From the NCBI GenBank assembly GCA_945867875.1, contig CAMBJF010000170.1, forward strand, positions 1-5,402: DNA of 5,402 nt. Direction: 5' to 3'. The notes under the pieces were generated by a model, which saw only the letters and a program-made list of their open reading frames with translations, had not been told where the DNA came from and made no database searches. Position numbers and translations under genes: made by a program. Below are positions 1 to 5,402 of the stretch, piece after piece (position 1 is the stretch's first letter; every line of letters starts with the position of its first letter). The stretch comes from an uncultured Ruminococcus sp. (lineage in GTDB: Bacteria > Bacillota > Clostridia > Oscillospirales > Ruminococcaceae).

Positions 1-47
1 GAGATAGCGTAGCGTCTCGTGGGCTCGGAGATGTGTATAAGAGACAG
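1..47. other. Untrimmed Illumina Nextera i7-side adapter (not genomic)
   Basis: The window opens with the tail of the P7 primer (GAGAT, 1-5), then an 8-base index AGCGTAGC (6-13), then the Nextera read-2 adapter GTCTCGTGGGCTCGG (14-28), then the 19-bp Tn5 mosaic end AGATGTGTATAAGAGACAG (29-47). The index is the reverse complement of GCTACGCT, which I recognise as Nextera N709. The order of parts is exactly that of a library molecule, so this is synthetic sequence carried into the assembly. Genomic sequence begins at 48. Confidence 0.98.
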
Positions 48-49
48 AA

Positions 50-724
50 TTTGAATGGCGTGAGGGTGCGGTTTTCTGCAATCTTTTCCTTGCGGACGAG
101 ATAAACCGAACATCAAGCAAGACCCAATCGGCGCTCCTTGAAGCAATGGAGGAGCGGGCTGTGACGGTGGACAGCGTTACCCGTCCCCTGCCCGACCCGT
201 TTATCGTCCTTGCGACCCAGAATCCCTGCGGCTCGGCGGGAACACAGAATCTCCCCGAGAGCCAGCTTGACAGATTTATGATTCGGCTCACTATGGGCTA
301 TCCCGACCCTGAGGACGAGGCGGCTATTTTAAAGGCAAAGTCGCAGAAAAGCAGTCTGCCTCAGGTGAGGACGGTAATGACCGCCGAACACCTAAAGCTG
401 CTCCGAAACGCTGCGGACGGGGTTTTTGTGAGCGACGAGATATTCGACTACATCGCAAGGCTGTCGGCGGCTACGAGAAATGACCCGAGACTGGAGCTTG
501 GAGTAAGCCCCCGTGGGTCTCTGGCAGTTACGGCTATGGCGAAATCCTCCGCTATGTTTTCGGGCAGAAATTACGTTATACCAAAGGATATTGAGAATAT
601 TTACGGCGATGTCTGCGCTCACCGTGTGATACCCGCAAGAATAAAGGGAAAAGTCCCCGATGACAGCGGCGTGAGGGATATCCTCGAAAGCATCTGCGGC
701 AGCGTTGCGGCTCCGAAGCTGTAA
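50..724 (+). CDS. MoxR-family AAA+ ATPase, 5'-truncated by the contig end
   Basis: The frame is open from the left edge. The ATG at 146 is internal, because the codons before it encode conserved MoxR sequence. Numbering the fragment from Phe at 50, residues 12-18 (LFLADEI) are the Walker B motif with D16 and E17, followed by the NR-x3-KTQ-x-ALLEAMEER signature (19-35). VLATQNP (53-59) is sensor 1 with N58, the LPESQLDRF stretch carries the probable arginine finger R75, and GVSPRG carries sensor 2 R155. About 224 residues remain of a family that is usually a little over 300. The missing N-terminus would hold the Walker A P-loop. MoxR proteins are cytoplasmic ATPases thought to act as chaperones or activators of partners encoded next to them. 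Here the partner is the DUF58 gene starting 11 nt downstream. The likely relative is B. subtilis YeaC. The physiological role is unknown. Confidence 0.95.
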   Translation, partial: FEWREGAVFCNLFLADEINRTSSKTQSALLEAMEERAVTVDSVTRPLPDPFIVLATQNPCGSAGTQNLPESQLDRFMIRLTMGYPDPEDEAAILKAKSQKSSLPQVRTVMTAEHLKLLRNAADGVFVSDEIFDYIARLSAATRNDPRLELGVSPRGSLAVTAMAKSSAMFSGRNYVIPKDIENIYGDVCAHRVIPARIKGKVPDDSGVRDILESICGSVAAPKL

Positions 725-729
725 AAGGA
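725..729 (+). promoter_or_regulatory. Ribosome binding site of the DUF58 gene
   Basis: AAGGA lies directly after the MoxR stop codon (722-724) and six bases before the ATG at 736. This supports that ATG as the start and suggests that ribosomes finishing the MoxR gene can re-initiate here. Confidence 0.75.
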
Positions 730-735
730 ACGAGT

Positions 736-1731
736 ATGTCAAGGGTGCTTTATATCCTCGTCCTTATGGGGGCGGGCCTGTTTTATCTTTTATATTCGGA
801 CAGCCTTTCTTTTGTGCTGTTAGTTGCGCTGCTCATACTGCCTGTGATGCTCCTGGCACAGCTTATCATCAGCGCAGTATTTCTCAAATGCTCCGTTAAA
901 AGCTCACGGATAACCGCTTTCAAGGGAGAGCCTTGTGAGGCGGCTTTCACGGTGACGAACAACTCCGTTTTTCCTCTGCCGAACACAGCGATCAGGTTAA
1001 AGGCAGTTTGCTATCCCACGGGCGATGTGAGCTATTCGACGGTGACTGTGCCCATTCCCGCTCTGCGGACGGAAACGGTAACGGTGACTCTCGGTTCGGA
1101 GCACTGCTCACGGGTGGACATCACGGCTGAGTATGTGAAAATTTTTGATCTGCTGAGACTTTTTTCAGTAAAGCGGTTCAGAAAAAAAATGAACTGCTCG
1201 GTGTATATCATTCCGAAGCTGAGGGAAAGCTTTGCTTCGGAAGCAAGGGATATACTGCGCCTGCCCGCTCCCGAAACGCCCTCGGAAAAAAGCACTGCAC
1301 CAAGCTGTGGCGGTTATCCGGGAGATGTGTGCGGCTACAGGGAATTTATGCAGGGCGACAGGCTAAGCCTTATGCATTACAAGCTTAGTGCAAGGTTTGA
1401 CAAGGATATCGTTAAGGTGCTGAGCAGAAATTCTGACAGGAGATTTTTCCTCACCGCCGACCTTTCGGACAACGACCTTTCAAGGCGTGACGCTGTTTTT
1501 GAGCGGCTTATGAGTGTGGCGTATTATCTTTCGGCGGAAAACGGGGAGGTATATGTTGCCGTGCCGGATGAGCCTGAGAGCTTTGAAATTCTCGAAATAA
1601 TGCGGTCTGAGGGAACTGCGGCAAGGGTAAGGGACGGTGCGGATTATTTTGCCGCCGCAAGACTTTTATGCGGCGTGTATTTCCCCGATGCACAGTCACC
1701 TGAGGGACTTATAAAAGTAAAGCTTGACTGA
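736..1731 (+). CDS. DUF58 domain membrane protein
   Basis: The 331-residue protein starts with a membrane hairpin (about residues 3-20 and 24-49) flanked by basic residues on both sides, MSR and KCSVKSSR. This suggests that both ends face the cytoplasm. A beta-rich segment follows (about 60-135), then a KIFDLLRLF stretch (135-143) matching the family's usual 'DP-x-GLF' region. The DUF58 signature is at 201-220, GYREFMQGDRLSLMHYKLSAR-like, matching the family pattern LR-x-Y-x2-GD-x3-IHWK-x-SAR. The usual Trp is Tyr215 here. A vWA-like remnant follows (FFLTADLSDND, 237-247). The length is somewhat short for the family, which often reaches about 380-430 residues. DUF58 proteins are habitually encoded next to MoxR ATPases and are presumed to be their partners, as B. 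subtilis YeaD is next to YeaC. Their biochemical function is not established. The family call is secure; the role is inferred from neighbours. Confidence 0.93.
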   Translation: MSRVLYILVLMGAGLFYLLYSDSLSFVLLVALLILPVMLLAQLIISAVFLKCSVKSSRITAFKGEPCEAAFTVTNNSVFPLPNTAIRLKAVCYPTGDVSYSTVTVPIPALRTETVTVTLGSEHCSRVDITAEYVKIFDLLRLFSVKRFRKKMNCSVYIIPKLRESFASEARDILRLPAPETPSEKSTAPSCGGYPGDVCGYREFMQGDRLSLMHYKLSARFDKDIVKVLSRNSDRRFFLTADLSDNDLSRRDAVFERLMSVAYYLSAENGEVYVAVPDEPESFEILEIMRSEGTAARVRDGADYFAAARLLCGVYFPDAQSPEGLIKVKLD

Positions 1732-1732
1732 C

Positions 1733-1738
1733 GGGAGG
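1733..1738 (+). promoter_or_regulatory. Strong ribosome binding site selecting a TTG start
   Basis: GGGAGG begins two bases after the DUF58 stop codon and ends seven bases before TTG at 1746. No comparable site precedes the next in-frame ATG codons (1818, 1860), so it identifies TTG as the true start of the transglutaminase-like gene. Confidence 0.85.
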
Positions 1739-1745
1739 CGGAGCT

Positions 1746-4409
1746 TTGAAAAATTTCATAAAGGGAAAGCTCCGCAGCCATAATGACGGGGCATTTCCTG
1801 TTTCGGTATCCCACGGAATGCACGTTGAGACGGGCAGGGCGAGGACAATATACATTATAATGCTCAGTGTAATGCCACTGCTGGGACTTTTCGGCTCGGT
1901 GTTCACATTTATCACAGCCTGCGAGAGCAAGGGCGTGGTCATAATCTCAAAAAGCTTTGCGGCGTGGTTCACGCTGGGGGCATATCTGCTTTTTGGGGTG
2001 ATATTCGGGCTGAGAAGGAGGTTTCCTGCACTGTCACGGGGGCTGTCGGCGGCGGCTGTGGGCGGTCTCGGAATTTTTGCGGCGATAAAGTTTCAGCTGA
2101 TTGTCCGTGGATTCCGGTTTATCATAAACGGATTTATGAGTGCGGCTTTTTCAAAGTATGAGAACAAGTCTTTTTATGCCTTGACGGAGGTATTTTTCTA
2201 TAATGGCAAATATTATCACAATGACTACTGCATAAAGCTTGCGGCGGTGTGCGTTATCGGGGTGATGGCGTTTGCGGTTTGCAGCTTTATTGTAAAGCCG
2301 AATGTGCTTATATTTGTCTGCGCCACATTCCCGCTTCCCGAGCTATGTCTTTATTTCGGACTTGTGCCTGAGACCTTTTATTTTGTGATACTGACGGCGG
2401 GGTGGTGCGGTGCTGCGGCGGCGGATATTGCCCGTCTCGGCATTTTTTCCGACAAGGGCGCTGAGAGGATATTTACGAAAACTGCCGCTCAGAGCTGTAT
2501 TGCGGCAGCGGTCATTATGCTTGCAAGCTTTGGCGGTGCGGAGCTTTATGTTAATTCAATAAACTTCAAGCGACCCGATTCTGTCAAGGATTTCCGCAAC
2601 GGCGTGGTAATTTATATGCGGGATTTTTCTTGGGACAAATTCAAGAGAGACGTTAAGGAAGCCATTGCTCCCGACAGCGGCAAACTCACTCATGACGGAA
2701 AGCTTGGAAACACGGAAAGCGTTGAGTTTACGGGAAAAAATATGCTTGAAGTCACTCTCCCTTCCGATTGTAACGGTCTGTATCTGAGAGGGTTCACGGG
2801 CACGGATTACACTGGTTCACGGTGGGAAAAGGGCAAACCTCTCCCTGCTCTGGAAACGAATATATCATCGCCCGAATTTTTCAGCGCAAGGGTTTTGCGG
2901 CACTTTGACGGGTTTTCATCTCTCAGGGCGCAGAACGTCATTATCCGAAACACGGGGATAAGCAGCTCGGTGAAATATTATCCCGAGAATGCGGCGGGGC
3001 TTTTGGAAACTGACGGCGTAAGGCGGCGTTATGGGGTGTATTTCCCCGAAAGCGGCTGGCGGAGCATTATAATTTCCGAGGCTCAGGATATTTCACTTGA
3101 CAAAACTATGGCGGCTGATGAGCTGAAAATGCGTGAGTATGCATACGCAAACTGTCTTGATGTTCCCGAGACTTTCACGGCGTATTCGGAGTTTTTTGAG
3201 GGTTTTGAGGGCGGCGATGTTAATGACACTCTCAGGTTTATCCGAAAGGGGCTTTCGGAGCGGTGCGAGTATGTGCTGGATTCGGGGAAAAAGCCCTTCG
3301 GTGCGGACTTTGCGCAGTGGTTTTTGACGGAAAATCACAAGGGCAGCTGCACCCATTTTGCTTCGGCTGCGGCGCTCCTTTGCAGAAGTATGGGCATTCC
3401 CGCAAGGTACTGCGAGGGCTTTGTCATCAAGGAGGAGGACATCGGGGATTTCCCGTCAAATGAAGGCTTTACCACCGTAAGCGTACCCGACAGCAGGGCT
3501 CACGCCTGGGCGGAGGTGTATATCGACGGCTTCGGCTGGCTGCCCTTTGAGGCTACTCCCGGATACGGCAATATGGCGCTGGAGCTTGACTATGAAAATG
3601 ACGGCTTTGAGGGAAATGACGACAGCTTCGGAAATGCTCCCGCTTCGGAGATAACCTCTGTTACAACGGAAGCGCCTGTATTTTCGGAGGCTCCCGCTGC
3701 ATCGGAAGTGACTTCGGGTGACACGGAAATTACCGTTACAGAGGGTTCGGACGAGGCTGCAAATGTTATGAGCGAGACTGAAAATATGTCTGCCGAAAGC
3801 GGAAATGACGGCGATGTGTCCGAGGCAGAATATGAGACTGCGAAGACGGTCACATCGGTATCGTATGTGAATGGCGGGCAGGCGGAAGCGGACGGTACAG
3901 GCACATCGGCGGCGGCTGAGGAAAGCGGAAGTGCTGTTTCGGGCGGCGGTGACACGGATAATGAGATATCCCCACGAAAGAAGCTTCCCAAGGGCGTCTG
4001 GGTGACGGGCATCGTCATTATCGGCATCGGTGCGGTCATCACGGCGGTGGTCATTTACCGAAAGGCAGCTTTTGCATCACGGCGAAAAAGGCTTGAACAG
4101 TCCCCCGACAAGGCGGCGGCTCACATTTACAGGACACTGCTGCGGATATCGGGAGAGGAAAATGTGCCTGAGGAGCTTTCCGCAAGGCTCTCCGAAAAGG
4201 GCGTGCCAGAGGACATAACGGAGGTCATCGTTATGACGGCGATGAAGGCGAGATTCGGCGGCGGCATTGATGCAGGCGAGGCAAAGGCTTCGGCAGATGC
4301 TCTTGAAAAGGCTATTGCGGTGCTGAATGGCGAAAAGGGAAAGATGATCCCGTTTATTACGGCGGCTGACAGGTATATCGGGGGTGAGCATAACGGAAAG
4401 GACGCTTGA
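1746..4409 (+). CDS. Polytopic membrane protein with extracellular transglutaminase-like domain (TgpA/YebA type)
   Basis: The 887-residue protein begins at TTG, chosen because of the GGGAGG site upstream. I see seven hydrophobic helices near 34-58, 70-89, 99-120, 162-183, 186-204, 208-227 and 247-266. Cytoplasmic loops are basic (RRRFPALSR at 90-98; 229-246). An odd number of helices places the next part outside. The transglutaminase-like core is at about 490-606, with probable nucleophile Cys535 (GSCTHFASA), His586 (RAHAWAEVY) and an acidic third member, Glu602 (PFEATPG). A Ser/Thr/Glu/Gly-rich linker (about 610-742) leads to helix 8 (751-771) and a cytoplasmic tail (772-887). The tail resembles the DUF4129 region that closes TgpA-type proteins (IYRTLLRISG, then MTAMKARFGGG). 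The gene lies 14 nt after the DUF58 gene in the order MoxR, DUF58, transglutaminase, like B. subtilis yeaC-yeaD-yebA. The enzyme could be a protease, peptidase or acyl transferase of envelope proteins; the sequence does not say which. Confidence 0.93.
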   Translation: MKNFIKGKLRSHNDGAFPVSVSHGMHVETGRARTIYIIMLSVMPLLGLFGSVFTFITACESKGVVIISKSFAAWFTLGAYLLFGVIFGLRRRFPALSRGLSAAAVGGLGIFAAIKFQLIVRGFRFIINGFMSAAFSKYENKSFYALTEVFFYNGKYYHNDYCIKLAAVCVIGVMAFAVCSFIVKPNVLIFVCATFPLPELCLYFGLVPETFYFVILTAGWCGAAAADIARLGIFSDKGAERIFTKTAAQSCIAAAVIMLASFGGAELYVNSINFKRPDSVKDFRNGVVIYMRDFSWDKFKRDVKEAIAPDSGKLTHDGKLGNTESVEFTGKNMLEVTLPSDCNGLYLRGFTGTDYTGSRWEKGKPLPALETNISSPEFFSARVLRHFDGFSSLRAQNVIIRNTGISSSVKYYPENAAGLLETDGVRRRYGVYFPESGWRSIIISEAQDISLDKTMAADELKMREYAYANCLDVPETFTAYSEFFEGFEGGDVNDTLRFIRKGLSERCEYVLDSGKKPFGADFAQWFLTENHKGSCTHFASAAALLCRSMGIPARYCEGFVIKEEDIGDFPSNEGFTTVSVPDSRAHAWAEVYIDGFGWLPFEATPGYGNMALELDYENDGFEGNDDSFGNAPASEITSVTTEAPVFSEAPAASEVTSGDTEITVTEGSDEAANVMSETENMSAESGNDGDVSEAEYETAKTVTSVSYVNGGQAEADGTGTSAAAEESGSAVSGGGDTDNEISPRKKLPKGVWVTGIVIIGIGAVITAVVIYRKAAFASRRKRLEQSPDKAAAHIYRTLLRISGEENVPEELSARLSEKGVPEDITEVIVMTAMKARFGGGIDAGEAKASADALEKAIAVLNGEKGKMIPFITAADRYIGGEHNGKDA

Positions 4410-5256
4410 ACTTTACTGCGGTGAAGAGGGCATCACTCTTGAACGGTTTCTGCGGAAAAACGGCATTTCACGGCGGGTCATTATTGCCCTGAAGCGTGTG
4501 CCTATGGGTATGACACGAAACGGGGATCTGTGCAGGTCGGTGGACGTTCTGCACAATGGTGACAGGATATGCCTGCATATCCCCGAGACTGAGGGCTGCC
4601 GCCCTGAGCCTAACGGGGAGCTTATTATCCCAAGCGTTTACGAGGACGAGGACATCATCATTTTTGACAAGCCTGCTGGGGTGCCTGTTCATCAGTCCTG
4701 CGGGCATTACGGAGACAGCCTTGCAAATGCTTTTGCGGCAAGATTTCCCGACGCCACGTTTCGGACGGTGAACAGACTTGACAAGGACACATCGGGGCTG
4801 TGCCTTGCGGCGAAAAGCAGGATAGGGGCGAACATCTCTTCGGGGGATATCTCAAAGATCTATTATGCGGTATGCTGCGGCAGGGTGACAGAGCCTTTGC
4901 GGATAGATATGCCCATCGGGAGAGAGGACGGCTCGACGATAAAGAGGGTCGTGAGAGATGACGGGCAGAGGGCTGTGACAAATGCATACCCACTTGCGGG
5001 AAATGAACGCTACACCCTGCTTCGGGTCATTATCGAGACGGGACGGACTCATCAGATACGTGTGCATATGAGCTTTATGGGATACCCTCTTGCGGGGGAC
5101 GGGCTTTACGGCGGCGACTGCTCAGACATTAGCAGGCAGGCGCTTCACTGCGGTGAAATGGAGCTTATCCACCCTGTGAGCGGAAAAAAAATCATTGCTG
5201 CCTCGCCTTTTCCCGAGGATATGGAAAAATTAGTAAAATATCTTGCGAAAATTTGA
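4384..5256 (+). CDS. RluA-family RNA pseudouridine synthase
   Basis: The 290-residue product isomerises uridine to pseudouridine in rRNA or tRNA in the cytoplasm. Residues about 17-68 form a divergent S4-type RNA-binding domain (LERFLRKNGISRR, then NGD-x-I). The catalytic domain shows DKPAGVPVH (95-103), the catalytic-Asp motif NRLDKDTSG (130-138, D133; most relatives have HRLD), ETGRTHQIRVHM (218-229) and LHCGEMELIHPVSG (254-267). The length is normal for the family and the domain set is complete. The GTG at 4384 is chosen because the next in-frame ATG (4504) would cut away the S4 domain. It overlaps the preceding gene by 26 nt and has only a weak site (AGG at 4371-4373), so translational coupling to gene 3 is likely. 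The modified RNA position (RluA, RluC, RluD or another class) cannot be assigned from this sequence, so no gene symbol is given. Confidence 0.94.
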   Translation: MSITERTLELYCGEEGITLERFLRKNGISRRVIIALKRVPMGMTRNGDLCRSVDVLHNGDRICLHIPETEGCRPEPNGELIIPSVYEDEDIIIFDKPAGVPVHQSCGHYGDSLANAFAARFPDATFRTVNRLDKDTSGLCLAAKSRIGANISSGDISKIYYAVCCGRVTEPLRIDMPIGREDGSTIKRVVRDDGQRAVTNAYPLAGNERYTLLRVIIETGRTHQIRVHMSFMGYPLAGDGLYGGDCSDISRQALHCGEMELIHPVSGKKIIAASPFPEDMEKLVKYLAKI

Positions 5257-5263
5257 AAGTGTA

Positions 5264-5284
5264 CGCCATATACAATTTATGGCG
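5264..5284 (+). terminator. Hairpin after the operon, possible weak terminator
   Basis: CGCCATA (5264-5270) and TATGGCG (5278-5284) form a perfect 7-bp stem with a 7-base loop, starting eight bases after the stop codon of the pseudouridine synthase gene. The following bases are GCGCAAATTTACATTTT, so there is no clean U-tract directly after the stem. Position favours a transcript end, while the missing U-tract argues against an efficient intrinsic terminator. Confidence 0.35.
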
Positions 5285-5316
5285 GCGCAAATTTACATTT
5301 TGAGAGAAAATGAATT

Positions 5317-5357
5317 ATGGCTATTGTAAAAACAAAAAATATATGCTATAATTATTG
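5317..5357 (+). CDS. Possible start of a new gene (ABC-transporter ATPase-like N-terminus), truncated
   Basis: An ATG at 5317 opens a frame that stays open to the end of native sequence and reads MAIVKTKNICYNY. This pattern (a short beta strand, then K-N-hydrophobic-x-Y-x-Y) is how many ABC-transporter ATP-binding subunits begin. Only 13 codons are native; everything after 5357 is adapter. The upstream site is weak (GAGAG at 5302-5306, ten bases before ATG). The similarity is too short to be reliable, and this reading competes with the promoter motif on the same bases. Confidence 0.25.
5324..5352 (+). promoter_or_regulatory. Sigma-A-type extended -10 promoter motif
   Basis: TATAAT (5347-5352) is preceded by TGC, giving a perfect extended -10 (TGnTATAAT). 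A -35-like TTGTAA (5324-5329, four of six matches to TTGACA) lies exactly 17 bases upstream. The surroundings are strongly AT-rich and non-coding in any established gene. Transcription would start at about the junction with the adapter and run out of the window to the right, so the gene it would serve is not visible. AT-rich DNA gives such motifs by chance, and the same bases can be read as a gene start (next entry). Confidence 0.5.
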
Positions 5358-5402
5358 CTGTCTCTTATACACATCTCCGAGCCCACGAGACGCTACGCTA
5401 TC
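5358..5402. other. Untrimmed Illumina Nextera i7-side adapter (not genomic)
   Basis: This is the reverse complement of the left end: mosaic end CTGTCTCTTATACACATCT (5358-5376), adapter CCGAGCCCACGAGAC (5377-5391), index GCTACGCT (5392-5399) and the first bases ATC of the P7 primer (5400-5402). The native sequence ends at 5357. Confidence 0.98.

Noticed and set aside
146..724. A complete short ATPase gene starting at the ATG at 146
   Set aside because: The frame is open and encodes Walker B and other conserved MoxR residues upstream from position 50, so the ATG is an internal methionine of a truncated gene.
705..899. A 64-residue plus-strand frame spanning the MoxR/DUF58 junction
   Set aside because: It overlaps the end of MoxR and the start of DUF58 in another frame and has no sign of selection; the DUF58 start has its own ribosome binding site.
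3600..3960. A tandem DNA repeat in the linker-coding region
   Set aside because: The peptide segments are similar in composition, but the DNA shows no regular period or repeated unit of useful length.
3590..4054. A 154-residue open frame on the minus strand
   Set aside because: It is the antisense shadow of the low-complexity linker of the transglutaminase-like gene. Its Ser/Pro/Val/Thr-rich composition simply mirrors the sense codons, and it has no family motif.
4077..4391. A 104-residue minus-strand open frame
   Set aside because: It lies fully under the well-supported cytoplasmic tail of the transglutaminase-like protein and shows no recognisable domain.
5292..5297. TTTACA as a -35 element of a promoter ahead of the ATG at 5317
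   Set aside because: It matches five of six consensus bases, but no acceptable -10 hexamer is found 16-18 bases downstream.
1..5402. A composite or Tn5-like transposon bounded by 19-bp inverted mosaic ends
   Set aside because: The repeats sit inside complete Illumina Nextera adapter sequence with index and P7 bases, there is no transposase gene, and the genes are ordinary chromosomal ones.

Overview
The window looks like a draft or metagenomic contig from a Bacillota bacterium, most likely a Clostridia/Oscillospiraceae (Ruminococcus-like) member. This is inferred from moderately GC-rich coding sequence beside AT-rich intergenic DNA, strong GGAGG-type ribosome binding sites, use of TTG and GTG starts, a sigma-A-like promoter motif, and the gene content. 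No rRNA or marker gene is present, so the taxonomy is tentative. Both ends are not genomic: positions 1-47 and 5358-5402 are untrimmed Illumina Nextera i7-side adapter, including the 19-bp Tn5 mosaic end and the same 8-base index. Native DNA runs from 48 to 5357.

All confident genes lie on the + strand and are tightly packed. (1) 50-724 is the C-terminal two thirds of a MoxR-family AAA+ ATPase, cut at the contig edge. (2) 736-1731 is a DUF58 membrane-anchored protein. (3) 1746-4409 is an 887-residue polytopic membrane protein with an extracellular transglutaminase-like domain (TgpA/YebA type), started by TTG. (4) 4384-5256 is an RluA-family RNA pseudouridine synthase, started by GTG and overlapping gene 3 by 26 nt. 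The gaps are 11 nt, 14 nt and -26 nt, so this is very probably one operon whose promoter lies left of the window.

Genes 1-3 form a recurrent bacterial gene set (MoxR, DUF58, transglutaminase; the yeaC-yeaD-yebA arrangement of Bacillus subtilis). The likely picture is a cytoplasmic AAA+ ATPase working with a DUF58 partner at the membrane on or with an ectoenzyme of the cell envelope. The exact substrate is not known. The pseudouridine synthase appears to be a co-transcribed housekeeping passenger.

After the last gene, 5257-5357 is AT-rich. It holds a 7-bp perfect hairpin (possible weak terminator) and, right at the contig edge, an extended -10 promoter motif with a 17-bp-spaced -35. The same bases can also be read as the first 13 codons of a new gene resembling an ABC-transporter ATPase N-terminus. 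The two readings compete and cannot be settled here. I see no CRISPR array, tRNA, rRNA, insertion sequence or obviously new system; the interest lies in sequence details of the envelope cluster and in the contaminated ends.
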